Origin: Megaleporinus macrocephalus
Taxonomy: Eukaryota; Chordata; Actinopteri; Characiformes; Anostomidae
Assembly: GCA_021613375.1 (NCBI GenBank)
Contig: JAJQXZ010000044.1
Location: forward strand, 24,352 to 88,351
Direction of reading: 5' to 3'
Length of the DNA stretch: 64,000 nt
Program-made: the position numbers and the translations under genes
Part shown: positions 44,901 to 55,400 of the stretch, one piece after another
How positions within the stretch are numbered: position 1 is the first letter of the stretch
Layout: each line of letters starts with the position of its first letter
Notes under the pieces: model-generated
The model's database searches: none
The model's input: only the letters and a program-made list of their open reading frames with translations
Told to the model about the DNA's origin: nothing

Positions 44901-45762
44901 GTTAATAACTCCTTTAGAGGGCGGTGGTGAGTGATGTGTGTTTATTTGATGTTTGTTAATAACTCCTTTAGAGGGCGGTGGTGAGTGATGTTTGTTTATT
45001 TGATGTTTGTTAATAACTCCTTTAGAGGGCGGTGGTGAGTGATGTTTGTTTATTTGATGTTTGTTAATAACTCTTTAGAGGGCGGTGGTGAGTGATGTGT
45101 GTTTATTTGATGTTTGTTAATAACTCCTTTAGAGGGCGGTGGTGAGTGATGTTGTTTATTTGATGTTTGTTAATAACTCCTTTAGAGGGCGGTGGTGAGT
45201 GATGTTTGTTTATTTGATGTTAATAACTCCTTTAGAGGGCGGTGGTGAGTGATGTTTGTTTATTTGATGTTTGTTAATAACTCCTTTAGAGGGCGGTGGT
45301 GAGTGATGTGTTTTATTTGATGTTTGTTAATAACTCCTTTAGAGGGCGGTGGTGAGTGATGTTTGTTTATTTGATGTTTGTTAATAACTCCTTTAGAGGG
45401 CGGTGGTGAGTGATGTTTGTTTATTTGATGTTTGTTAATAACTCCTTTAGAGGGCGGTGGTGAGTGATGTTTGTTTATTTGATGTTGTAATAACTCCTTT
45501 AGAGGGCGGTGGTGAGTGATGTTTGTTTATTTGATGTTTGTAATAACTCCTTTAGAGGGCGGTGGTGAGTGATGTTTGTTTATTTGATGTTTGTTAATAA
45601 CTCCTTTAGAGGGCGGTGGTGAGTGATGTTTGTTTATTTGATGTTTGTTAATAACTCCTTTAGAGGGCGGTGGTGAGTGATGTGTATTTATTTGATGTTT
45701 GTTAATAACTCCTTTAGAGGGCGGTGGTGAGTGATGTGTGTTCATGTGATGTTTGTGTGATT
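41926..45762. repeat. 54-bp minisatellite, about 70 copies
   Basis: The unit is built from GTTTGTTAATAACTCC, TTTAGAGGGCGGTGG, TGAGTGATGTTT and GTTTATTTGAT. Most units are 54 bp. Variants lack TTTGT (49 bp) or single bases, and TGAG/TGTG and TTTG/TGTG alternatives recur in patches, which suggests amplification of multi-unit blocks. Because 54 is a multiple of three, the minus strand can stay open where no indel occurs (last copies, an 18-residue period with HHSPPPSKGVINKHQIN), but indels break all long frames elsewhere, so I do not call it coding. Each unit contains CCTTTAGAGGGCGG, 12 of 14 positions of a degenerate CTCF core. Confidence 0.98.
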
Positions 45763-46861
45763 GTTTGCTGTTGAACTTTAATATTATTGACGTTAGGTCA
45801 TAACTCCACACTTGGCCCTCTAGGTCCCCCATTATTTCCTTCCATGAAGCAGGACTGCTCTACCTAAATTAGTGATGGCGTGCTGGACACCGAAGAAGCT
45901 GACAAACCCTCGCTGTAACCGGCTGAGCGTCTCTTTTTCCTGACATCCACGCTTCGTCCCATCTAATGTACTTAGTATCGACATCCTGACGTTCTTTAAA
46001 TCTCAACAAGCATGAAGCAGCTGGCTGTAAGCTGAAAGGCAGAGCTGTGAGTTTTCCCAAAGCACACCGCCCGTGACTGATGTTTCATCCTGATGGATTG
46101 ACAGATTAATTGAAATGAAGCTGCGCTCCATCTTCTGCGAGCTGAAGTGTTGCAAATGAGGGGTAACTGTCTGGAACCGAGAGAAAGAGCTAGACACCCA
46201 CTTCAGTGGAGAACCAACAAACTGTGCAACGAGGCCTGATGGATATGCCTTCCCCAACTCAGCCCCACTCCACCTCATCGATCTCAGATAGCTGGAACAG
46301 AATAATTATCTGCTTTAGCTCCGATGGGGAACGTCATACCTCGTTCTTTTCACTGCGTGTCCAGCGTCCAAACGAGCCACAAGCGAGGTGTGGTTTGTGG
46401 CATCAAATCCACAAAATAAGCTACAAATAGATTTCTCATATTTTTGTTTTTGTTTATAGCACTTGTATGCTTTAAATCAGCAATACACCAACAAACATCA
46501 GTGACTAGCAGCTTCAGGTCTGCTTACAACAGTGCTTGTCCCTCAGTTGGCTTCACATTAAATTAATTCTAAAATAATTCAATAATGACAATAATTAATT
46601 GCCCAGTAATTTAAACTGTATAATATTAAATATACAATACAATTACTGGGCTGCGTCCAATCTTATTTGTTTTCTGGAATGTAATTAAAGGTTGGTAGGA
46701 TATTTAATTAAAACAGAATATAAGTAGCTGTATGTGTGTGTTGTATGAAAGTGCCCAGCTGTTTTGAATAATATCAGAAATCAAAGCCTCCCCTCCACCC
46801 TGCTGCAGCTCTATCTGTTTCTCTTGAGGAGGGTGCGTCCATTCCAAAGGTTATCATTGAG
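45763..46861. other. No recognised gene
   Basis: This is unique sequence with 60-90 codon frames of no recognised kind. AATTAATT-rich patches occur near 46,560-46,700. Confidence 0.35.
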
Positions 46862-46908
46862 CTCTCTCTCTCTCTCTCTCTCTCACTCTTACACTCTCTC
46901 TCTCGGCG
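46862..46908. repeat. (CT)n microsatellite
   Basis: CT repeats with one CACTCTTA interruption. Confidence 0.95.
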
Positions 46909-47560
46909 GTGCCGGGATTTTTCCCTCCACTGCGTCTGGAGTCAATTTCACTTGATGTGCCCTCGTAGGCAGAGGTTTAGAGTAGGCTCTTTTGCGATTG
47001 TATGGAACCTTCCAGAAGGGTGCCGGAGGAACTGACAGGCCTCCTATCAGCCGAGAGGGCGCGCGAGTACCGAAACCCATTACGGCCGTCCATCAGGCGG
47101 ACGGGAAATCATTTACGTGATCAGAGAGATCAATCGCGGTAAAAAAAGGTTACCTTTTTGATGTCTGCATTTGAAGTCGCTTCATGGTTGATGGATGTTT
47201 TTTTTTTTTTTTTTTTCCTCCTTTTCCCGGTTCGGCAGGTTTACTGGAAGCCCCTTGAAATTCTCTCTCGCGCTCTCTGTCTCAGGTTCACGAGGGACTG
47301 CATGAACCCTGTAGCCATCGCTCCACGGGGCAGATTGGGTTCTGTCTTCGTGAAAGATTGCTCATTACGGCCTATCAGCGAAGTCTTTGAACAGCAGGCC
47401 GCCTTTCTGAGAGTCCATGTAATAAATTGCCCGGTGCTTAGACCCTGAAGCGAACATTAAACGAGGTTGCTTTAAACAAGTCTGAATGGAGGGACGCTGC
47501 TGTTTCACTGTTTAGTTAGAGACAGCGCCGCGGCGCCGACTGAAGCAGTGAATAAGCGTC
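46909..47560. promoter_or_regulatory. Candidate conserved non-coding block
   Basis: This is repeat-free sequence with GGAAATCATTTACGTGATC and GTCCATGTAATAAATTGCC. A 22-bp T-run (47,198-47,218), a pyrimidine stretch and GGCAG at 47,234-47,238 mimic a 3' splice site, and the following frame stays open for about 70 codons. However, the translation is not recognisable and no downstream splice donor is convincing. Confidence 0.3.
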
Positions 47561-47825
47561 ATTGTATCCGTGTCAGAGAAGGAGCTGTTTCCATTCATGT
47601 GTCAAGCACGTATCAAACATGTAGTATGAATTTTGTCGAGTCGAGTCTGTTGCTGTGACTGAAGGCAGGCAGGAGCGCACACAATGAAACCTCGGTGGAA
47701 ATCCACGTTCAAAGCCACAATAGCAGAGCCTTGCAGCTCAGAAGGAGTAGAGCTTGTCACACATTTCTGTAATTATTTTATAGTAAAAGTGGGTGATGGG
47801 CTGTGTTTGTCACCTGTATATCTAT
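47561..47825. other. No recognised feature
   Basis: This is unique sequence preceding the nested element cluster. Confidence 0.35.
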
Positions 47826-47910
47826 TAGGGCTGTGTGTTGGCAAGAACCCGGCAATACAGTATGTATCGTGATACAGCGGCCACGATTCAATATATCGTA
47901 TATTCAATAT

Positions 47911-47913
47911 ATC

Positions 47914-47989
<76 letters not shown>

Positions 47990-47990
47990 A
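47911..47990. repeat. (TA)n followed by T-run, inside element A3
   Basis: About 60 bp of TA and then about 18 T occur where other A copies have only ATATATCGCGATA. The tract grew within the element after insertion. Confidence 0.95.
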
Positions 47991-48118
47991 AAAACACACT
48001 ATAAAAACTCCACTGTATGAACCACTGTATGAACAGTCATGGGCTTGTTTTTGTTGGAGTGGAGCTGAAAGCGGATTACAACATCTAGTGCTCAGAGGTT
48101 TAAACACAACACACAATG

Positions 48119-48716
48119 GGTGTGTCTCAAACCCTAGTGAGTGTCTAAATAGGCTGTCTAGGTAGCAGCTGTGTAAGTATCAGTGTTCTCTCCTCATCTC
48201 TCCTCATAAAACAGATTACTGAGACGCTCTAGTTAGAGAGAGACTGCGTCACGGCTTGTTCCCGCCAACTGCAGCACGGGACCGGTGGTTTACCTGGTTG
48301 CTAAGTTACCAGCCGACGTCCAAAACAATAGCCCGAGGCTTAAAAATCCGCTAGCATAAATGCTAATGTCTCGAGTATAAAGCTGTAAATGGTGAAGGAC
48401 TCGTTACAGAGTTGATAATAAAATACTGTTTTGTGTGATTATATGACCAGAAACACATTAAAACTCCAGAGAGAATCAAAATAACTCACATTTTAAAACC
48501 ACTTCACTGCTCGTAGATTAGCCTGTGTTGCATCATGGGATTGTCTTAGTGGCTGAGGAAGCGTTCAGTGCTTCCTTAAAATCAGGTCTAAATAAGGTTC
48601 CTCAGTAGACAGCATGTTTAAGGTATGTAAGAATTGGGACAGTCTACATGTCGGGAGCGCATACTATGATGTAAAATGCTGCCTACGTAGGAACTCACTA
48701 GTATTTGAGACACACC
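48119..48716 (+). mobile_element. Intact family B element nested in A3 (reference copy)
   Basis: The ends are GGTGTGTCTCAAACCCTAG and, in reverse complement, GGTGTGTCTCAAATACTAG. CAATG flanks both sides (48,114-48,118 and 48,717-48,721), an apparent 5-bp target duplication. It is 598 bp with no coding frame. The superfamily is not assigned. Confidence 0.9.
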
Positions 48717-48776
48717 CAATGTTTCACAGTCTGCCAGGAACCTTTGCACGTAGACTGTTCATTAATAATCAACACT

Positions 48777-49702
48777 GGCTACGTTTACATGCAGCCTGAT
48801 AATCCGTTAATAATCCGACTAATAGCTCAAGCGGAATAGAATACGTCCATGTATACACCTCAGTCTGAATAGACTAGTCCGATTGAGGTCATTCCGATTA
48901 AAGGAGGTGGGTAATCCCGTTAATAATCAGTTTAATAGATAAATAATAGTTGTATTAACGCCTGTATCCGATTACAATCCCAATCAGAACGTTTAAATAC
49001 GTTCTGCACATGTGCTGTAGCATCATAGAGGACATTTCAACATGGCGGGAGGGAGAGACTGGACTTGAAGAGACAAAGTTCATGATTTAAACCTTAAATG
49101 ATTTAAAAATAGTTAGCAGGATGAACGGCTGTAAAGCAATAACGAGCTGTTCAGACGAGTATATGAGCAAATGAGCGATGGTGGGTTTACACGAACTACA
49201 GAGCAAATTAAAATCAGGAAGTTTCTCAGATCGGAGTATTACAAAGCTAAAAAGCAGGATGGTAAAATTCATCCCTCTTTCCCGTTTTACTAAATTATGG
49301 ATGAAGTCATGGGAGATCGACCCCTCGCTAACACGGATGAAAACGGTGTTGCAGGACGTGACGTCTTCCTCTCGGCCATTCTTTAATAAGTATGTGAAAT
49401 ATGTTTTCCTGAGTCTGCATCATTTGAAAGCAGTTAAAAACACAAGATGAGCGTGCCAACTGAAAACTCAGGTAACATACTTCTGCTGGACACACTCTGA
49501 CTGACCTCGTCTGATTCTTGTTGTCATGGTAACGTTTACACCAAGACCTACCTACGCATGCACATAATTTTGGATCTGATTACTTGTAGTGTGCATGTAA
49601 ATAGAGATTTTCATCAGAGTGTTGCATAGAGTGAGCATATAAACACTTCAGTCTTAATCTAGAATCGGAATCAGTTCAGATTGGAGAATTGTAAACATAG
49701 CC
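48777..49702 (+). mobile_element. PIF/Harbinger-like element nested in A3
   Basis: The terminal repeats are GGCTACGTTTACA and, in reverse complement, GGCTATGTTTACA. ACT lies on each side (48,774-48,776 and 49,703-49,705), a 3-bp target duplication as is characteristic of PIF/Harbinger transposons. The interior encodes a Myb/SANT-like relic, matching the second (DNA-binding) protein that these transposons carry besides the transposase. The transposase gene is absent. Subterminal TCCGATTA words are repeated. Confidence 0.85.
49144..49370 (+). pseudogene. Myb/SANT-like DNA-binding protein relic of PIF/Harbinger type
   Basis: The frame from 49,144 reads ELFRRVYEQMSDGGFTRT, then FLRSEYYKAKKQDGK and HPSFPFY, a stop at 49,291, and then IMDEVMGDRPL. 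This follows the pattern of Myb/SANT-like domains in PIF/Harbinger-associated proteins: a helix ending in F/W-T-R-T-x-Q, a K/R-rich helix with SEYYKAK, and F-PFY-xMDEVMGDRP. Stops upstream and in the middle show that it is dead. Confidence 0.8.
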
Positions 49703-49790
49703 ACTGTGTGTTTGAGAATCGATACAGTATCACTAAACATAATACCGCCATCGCCATATTCAATTTTTCAATATTTTCTTACCTCCATAA

Positions 49791-50276
49791 TACCTATATG
49801 CCTCATGCAGGTTTATTAGACTGAACTCTGTAACGGGCAAACACAAAGTCAAAACCAGGCAATCTTTCAAAAATTCAAAAAATTAATTTACAGATCCAAA
49901 GTCAGTAACCAAAAACCAAAGCCAAGGTTTATAACCAGAGCCAGGAAATGATAGCACTCAGAATTTCTTCGCAAAGAAAACCAAACCCAACCAAGAATAT
50001 ATACACACACAAAATGCTAGACAATTATAAATGGGCGGGAAAACAACGTCTAGGATTCTGGCGAGAGCGCCCTCTGCAGCAGCAGACGTGACACTAATGG
50101 CGTGGGCTTAGTCTCCAGGCTCCCAGTCTAATTAGTACATTCAGCTGCATTGGGCTGCACTCGTTGCTGACATAAGCGTTCAATTGTGTGCACTCAACTT
50201 TTAAAATCTATTACAGAAAAGCGCTGCCAATCAAATGCGAAAGGTCACCATGCTCAATGCCTAGTGTCAACTAGAG
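49791..50276. other. No recognised gene
   Basis: This is unique AT-rich sequence. CAAAAATTCAAAAAATTAAT occurs near 49,870. Confidence 0.35.
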
Positions 50277-50395
50277 CAGTGTTTCTCCATCCTGGTCCAT
50301 TTGAGGTTTTTCCCCCGCTCCAAACACACCGGATCGAACTAATCAGCTCATTAACAGCCGCTAAGTAGTTTCCAGGACCAGCGTTAAGAAACACT
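50277..50395. mobile_element. Short MITE with CAGTGTTTCT terminal repeats
   Basis: The left end CAGTGTTTCTCCATCCTGG and the reverse complement of the right end CAGTGTTTCTTAACGCTGG are near-identical over 22 bp. The flanks AACTAGAG and AGCTAAAG agree at 6 of 8 positions, as for an old hAT-type insertion. It is 119 bp. I recognise this as an abundant fish miniature family. Confidence 0.85.
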
Positions 50396-50410
50396 GAGCT
50401 AAAGGGCCCC

Positions 50411-50690
50411 GAGCATTGGGCTGTGGAGCAGTGGAACTGCGTTCTTTTGTGTGATTGAGCTCCATCCAGTACCTTTGGGATGAGTTGGAGCGATCCAGAA
50501 CTAATCACCCAACCTCACTCTAATGCCCTCGTACAATGCAATCAAATCCTCACAGCAGTGCTCAGTGCTTAGTGCTCAGTGTACAGCCTCCCCAGATGTA
50601 TAGAGACTGTTTACGCAGCGAACAGGACTCCAGCTCTGGATGTGCAGGCGTCCACAAACTTTTGGACATGTCGTCTATGTAGGCATATCG
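50411..50690 (+). pseudogene. Tc1-like transposon relic, heavily deleted
   Basis: GAGCATTGGGCTGTGGAGCA encodes the (P)S-I-G-L-W-S-S-G-T start of the catalytic region in a Tc1 group. It is followed directly by CCTTTGGGATGAGTTGGAGC (HLWDELE, after the last catalytic residue). The intervening several hundred bases, including the catalytic residues, are deleted. GTCCACAAACTTTTGGACAT near the end is a terminal-repeat remnant. Confidence 0.78.
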
Positions 50691-50867
50691 TGATATATAC
50701 CAAAACCATGAGAAGCTTGAGGTATACCATATATACCATGTATCACGCCAAGTCCCAACTACTACTATATAGTTGTTGTTTGTTATTTATTAACTGTTGC
50801 AGTTTTACTGTCTAAAGATGCCAACACAGATTTCACCGCGCTTGCTTGAGTCGTGTGGTTTGTCGGC

Positions 50868-51813
50868 CAACTTTTGTTTTTTCAATGGGAAGAGGGTCAT
50901 GTGACACATCAAACTGATTGGGAATTTCACAAGAAAAGCAATGACGTGCTTGGTTTTAACGTAACTTTATTCTTTCATGAATTATTTACAAGTTTTCCTT
51001 TGTTTACAGCCATTGACGTGTCGCAGAGGTTAACACGTGAGACGCGGATAGAAATTGTGTTGATGTGAACGGTGAAGTTAACAAACAAACCCACCGCTGA
51101 CACTAACCCACATTGGATAGATCCCTCCAGGACTGGAACAATAAAAATTATGGTATGGGGTACAAAGATAGTGGGGCCATTCTTTATCAATGGAAACCTC
51201 AAGGCCACTGGATATGCGAAATTGCTACATGACGATGTGTTTCCCTCTCTATACACTGAAGCTGGCACGTTCACTGAGCTTTACTAGCAAGATGGTGCAC
51301 CACCACATTATGGGTGTCAGATCCAAGCATTCCTAGATGAACAGTTTCCTGGAAAGTGGATTGGTCGTCGTGGGCCAGTTGAATGGCCCCCAAGGTGTCA
51401 TCTGAAGGCAACTGTCTATGCTGTGAAGATACGAGATATGCAGCACCTGAAACTACGGATACTGGAAGCTTGTGCTAGCATTTCTCCTGCGTTGTTGCTA
51501 TCAGTGTGTGAAGAGTGGGGGAAGAGGGTTGCATTGACCATCCAACACAATGGGCAGCACTTTGAACACATTTTATAAGTGGTCGGAAACTTGTAAATAA
51601 CTCACGAAAGAATAAGTTACCAAGCACACCATTGTTTTTCTTGTGAAAATGTGTCACATGACCCTCTTCCCATTTAAAAAAACAAAAGTTAGATCCAAAA
51701 TCTTGAAAAGTTTTCCCCGTCCCATATACTAATGTGCCACAAACTGGAAGTTAATATCACCAACCATTCCCATTTTATTAAGGTGTATTCATATAAATAG
51801 TCCACCCTGTACT
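50868..51813 (+). mobile_element. Mariner-type transposon, internally deleted
   Basis: CTTTTGTTTTTTCAATGGGA on the left and its complement near 51,650-51,690 form long inverted subterminal arms of about 120 bp. The right arm runs on to TAGTCCACCCTGTA at about 51,813, the probable true terminus. The matching left terminus is missing or degraded. A broken transposase lies between the arms. Confidence 0.85.
51018..51578 (+). pseudogene. Mariner-type transposase, broken
   Basis: The frame starts VSQRLTRETRIEIVLM (51,018; the initiator ATG is now GTG) and meets a stop at 51,066, where a large deletion has removed most of the DNA-binding region. It resumes as KPTADTNPHWIDPS, VGPFFINGNLKATG and, after a stop at 51,285, QDGAPPHYGC, which holds the second catalytic Asp. 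The third catalytic segment, normally W-PPR-SPDL, is lost: WPPR is followed directly by CHLKATVYAVKIRD. The C-terminus ends at 51,576 in the same frame. The protein is inactive by three independent lesions. Confidence 0.88.
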
Positions 51814-52199
51814 ATACTATACATACTATACTAGCAGTATTCCTCAAATCCAATCATAGTTTACTAAACCGTACGTCATAATGAGTCTTGATATGAAAAT
51901 ATTACAGTATGTATTTGTTCATTCAATAAACTCAACCCTGCACTGCACACCGTATCTCCATATAGAACATAATTGCGGCGAGCTTCGCTCTTTGCTGTCT
52001 GATACGTCCGAGGAGCACATTTGAGGAGGGAAGGAGCAGTTCATTAATCCCGGCAAATCCCCTGTAGTTACCGAGGTGTAGCTTCCATTTTTGCGATTGA
52101 ATTTTAATTCAATTCTTGCAGGATTAGACTCCGGTCTCCGCCAGCGAGCGCACCCCCCCCCCCACCCACCCACATCGCCGAACTAAGTAATTGGACCAT
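51814..52199. other. No recognised gene; C-run at 52,152
   Basis: This is unique sequence, with a C-rich run on the plus strand at 52,152-52,171 described separately. Confidence 0.4.
52152..52171 (-). other. Potential G-quadruplex motif
   Basis: On the minus strand the order is GGGTGGGTGGG then an 11-G run, fitting the four G3-tract rule with single-base loops. There is no nearby gene, so a role cannot be given. Confidence 0.7.
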
Positions 52200-53440
52200 T
52201 TAAGATTCCAGTTTCATACAAGTGTGAGGCTTTTCAAGGCTTCCCTCAACATAGGTTCCCTTCATCGCCCATCGTTCTCGAGCCCGTGCCACGATTTTCT
52301 CCTTGAACCAAAATCCCAGCCTTGGGTGAAACACGGCCTTCCTGGATGAGCGTCCCCGAAGGTAGATCTCGCAGATTGTTTCGTTTTTATGTACGTCCCC
52401 GCTCCTCTAGCGCCGGACTAAGTAGGCACGCACCCGATGCTTCTTTTGTTTGTCCTTGCGTATGTGCGGCGTGGGAAGACACAGGCTTTAACAGTTTCGA
52501 AGTAGGGAAGGAATTTTTCTTAATGCATTGGCGCAACCGAAATTTGGCTTGTTTTTTCCGAGTGACTGACTCAGAGCATGAAAGCAAGAGAGAGAGAAAA
52601 GATATCTTTCCTCCTGAGATTAATTATCTCGCCCAACGCTGTGTGTGTGTATGATTACTCAGCCTGTTTCTAGATATTACTTTGAGATGTCCTGTCAAAT
52701 AATGGTGTCTTAATTGCACTCTCAGATACGGTTTGGCTCTTATTTCTTTACCGTCTCCAGTCAGATTTCGATTGTCTGTGCAGGCAGAATCATGTGTGGG
52801 GGGCGCCGGCTACGTGTACGTGATACAAGTGTTAGTCATGACTTCTGTTACATCATTTCAACACAATGGAGTTTCGCTACGGAGCGAAGTGGGACGTGTA
52901 CAGTGGTGGTGGTGCGTGTAGTCAGTTGAGGTGGGAGTCGTAGCTGTAAACGCCTGATTTGTCACAACTCTCTGGTTATTTAACTTACAGGTGGTAACAC
53001 TGGTGAGCTTTCCAGCGATTGCAGCATGCGCCCGAGCCGCGGCTGAATTGAGCGCTCGGTTCAGACCGACTGCGAGAGCATATTGCGGCCACGTAGCAGC
53101 ATATTTCGTGCCGCATCTCCTCACATATGTACATCAGGCCCTGAGAGTTTAATCAGTGTCATTCCGATGGCAAGTATTTGTTCAGCACATGTACGCCGCT
53201 CATGTCTCTCAGCAGGAGGCCTCTCCATAACACGTCTCTCCGAAACTGGGAAGCCTTCGCAAGGCGGAGAAGAAATTGGCACGAAAACCGGCTGCCGTGA
53301 TCTGCTCCGACACGCTCAAGTCCGTTAAAATGTGTAATCCGCCACACTGTGATATCTTCAAATCGAGATCTTCCAAATCAAGCCTGAGCATTTTGGGCTG
53401 GTGCACCAGTTTTGAACTCAACAAGAGGCCAGAATGCACC
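52200..53440. promoter_or_regulatory. Large candidate conserved non-coding region
   Basis: About 1.2 kb lacks recognisable repeats apart from a short (GT)n at 52,641-52,651. Mixed composition, CpGs, and AT cores such as GATTAATTATCTCG and TAATGGTGTCTTAATTGC occur between GC-richer parts. Overlapping frames on both strands have no recognisable domain. Confidence 0.3.
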
Positions 53441-53474
53441 TGACTCGCGCCTGAAACGGACTTCAACTGCTCAA

Positions 53475-54638
53475 TAGGGGTGTGCCATATCGTATCAGAC
53501 ACAATAATATCGCCAACACTTTTTAATGTGGTGAACGATATTATACCCTGAAATATCGTGCCATATCACCCATCCCTAATTATCACACAGGTAGGGCTGA
53601 GTGATATAGGACAAAATCTTATCGCAAATTTTTTTTTTATATCAGTCGATATCGATATATATATCACGATATAAATCAAATCCCTACTTTTACTTTAACT
53701 GAGAAGTTAAGATATCAAAATTTTAAAATGTAGTTAAACTGTGTTTAGTTTTTATCAGAAAATTACATATAGAACATACACAACTGTATTTCAAACAAAT
53801 TACACACACACCACACACACACACATACATACACACATATATATATACTCCCATAGCTTTGCACTGTGTCCGTTGAGATGTGTTCTCACATGTGGTCTCA
53901 CGTTAACATTTTCTGTCGTCATTTTCTCTTATTTTATTCTCTCTGCTCGCCTGTTACGCCTACAGTAACCAGATTACTAGCACGTGGGTTAAGCTTCCGC
54001 TACGTCTACACTCTGCTTTGTGTTTTTCAACCAAACATGAAATGGCTGGAACTCTAGTTCAGCCACCTGATTGGTTTGGGGGCGGCGCTATTCTTATTCT
54101 CATTGGCTGTTCGTGTTGTCTCTCAAAACATGGACGGAACTTAATTCTATCGACTCTCTATCGACTACATCTTATAGTTCTATCGAGGAAACATTATTTC
54201 GCGATAATTATCGTTATCGTTTTATCGCCCAGCTCTACATCAGGGTACTACCTTTTACTGTTTTTAGAAAAAGAAAAATTCACACTTTTCTCATTTCCCA
54301 TTATATATTTACTAGAGACAGATTTTATCTCCAGTATCTTTTACTTTACTTCAGTCCTGGATATATGGAGATATCTGGAGTGCATTATTTAGTATCGTGA
54401 CATTCTGGATCATTGACTTCAGTTACAATCTGATGAAAATCTTGTATTGTTTAATATCTCAGTTAGGGGTGTGCCATATCATATCAATAATAAAATTTAA
54501 TTTTCATTTTGTTGCAGTAGTGTATTCTTGAAATATTTTTTTTTATTCAATGTTTTGTCATATCGCCGAATGTATCGTTATCTCAAAAATACCTTAAAAT
54601 ATCGTGATATTATTGTAGGACCATATCGCCCACCCCTA
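53475..54638 (-). mobile_element. Composite hAT-like MITE with perfect 8-bp target duplication (E3)
   Basis: It is an inverted copy of the composite seen at 33,345. It starts TAGGGGTGTGCCATATCG and ends ATATCGCCCACCCCTA. CTGCTCAA flanks both sides (53,467-53,474 and 54,639-54,646). Both arms and the spacer with GACATTCTGGATCATTGAC are present. The spacer side has been split by a further hAT-like element at 53,592-54,237. Confidence 0.92.
53592..54237. mobile_element. hAT-like element nested in E3 (family J)
   Basis: It starts TAGGGCTGAGTGATATAGG and ends TTATCGCCCAGCTCTA. The host sequence TATCACATCAGGTACTACC, intact in E2 (inverted), is split here into TATCACACAGG and CATCAGGGTACTACC, showing an 8-bp duplication with small changes. 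It contains a (CA)n/(TA)n patch at about 53,805-53,848 and about 400 bp of non-coding interior. Confidence 0.88.
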
Positions 54639-54649
54639 CTGCTCAATAC

Positions 54650-55400
54650 GTATGTGCCTCACGTTCTACATTGATCTGTTCCTCTAAAGGCGTCTCCAGC
54701 AGCAGTGCTGCATCACGTTCATTAGCCCAGAAAGAGGCCCGTCCATTCCTGTGCACCCGGCCCGTGCTTGCGCGCCAACGGGATGTCTTAAGGGATCCCC
54801 ATGGCCTGCTGCTGAGTGCAGGAGAGCTCGGCACCGAAGCAACCGCAGAGCCCATCCAGCTCCCACTAATGGCCCTAAACAAATGGGCTAATAAGGGGGC
54901 TGTGTGGTACCTCTGTCCTACCTCGGAAACTGATTACCCATAGCTAATTATCACCCGTTTAATGAACAAGGAAATTAGGGAACTCTGGATACGGGTCTCT
55001 GTTGATGCTCATTTGGAAGCTACTTGCGAGGACAGCGGGCATTAGGCAGACAAACGCGGAAGGACGAATTGAAAGAGCCAGAGAGACAGACCCAGGCAGG
55101 GGGGAGGGAACGGTGGGTGAGGTGTGGAGAGCGAGAGAGGATCTAAAATCAGTGTTGCGTGACATGTTCTGTGGCGGGGAATTGGCTTTTACAGCGTTGG
55201 CACGTTCATCCACCAGTCGTGTCTGCATTGGAATCACAGCCTGGACCAAGGCAGCCTCTCCGTCAGCAACGCCAATCACCACTCGGGTTTCAGAACGTGG
55301 GTTCCTGGAGGTCCTTGCTGACGGTGGATCGTGTGGCGGCAACCGTATTGGATTTGATGTGTCAGAGGAGAAATAGATGTTTATTCTTTATTTTCGTGAG
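54650..55400. promoter_or_regulatory. Candidate conserved non-coding block
   Basis: This is repeat-free sequence with CATAGCTAATTATCACCCG and AGGAAATTAGGGAACTC. Overlapping 60-127 codon frames on both strands are caused by GC richness, and none has a recognisable motif. Confidence 0.28.

Larger units (their letters stand above)
47826..49790 (+). mobile_element. Family A element split by two later insertions (copy A3)
   Basis: The pieces 47,826-48,118, 48,722-48,776 and 49,703-49,790 align in order with A1. The first begins TAGGGCTGTGTGTTGGCAAG. The second continues TTTCACAGTCTGCCAGG, and the third GTGTTTGAGAATCGATACAG. An ancestral element of about 350 bp has thus been stretched to almost 2 kb. 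Its CTCF-like block is degraded here (ACATCTAGTGCTCAG). Confidence 0.87.

Noticed and set aside
41926..45762. CRISPR-like or coding array
   Set aside because: The whole 54-bp unit is repeated without unique spacers, and frames are disrupted.
45527..45832. Repeat protein with an 18-residue period on the minus strand of the 54-bp array
   Set aside because: Only the last few units are open; indels break the frame through the rest of the array.
47158..47448. Possible coding exon preceded by a polypyrimidine tract and CAG
   Set aside because: The 3' splice-like context is good, but the peptide is unrecognisable, no convincing donor follows, and the texture resembles non-coding conserved DNA.
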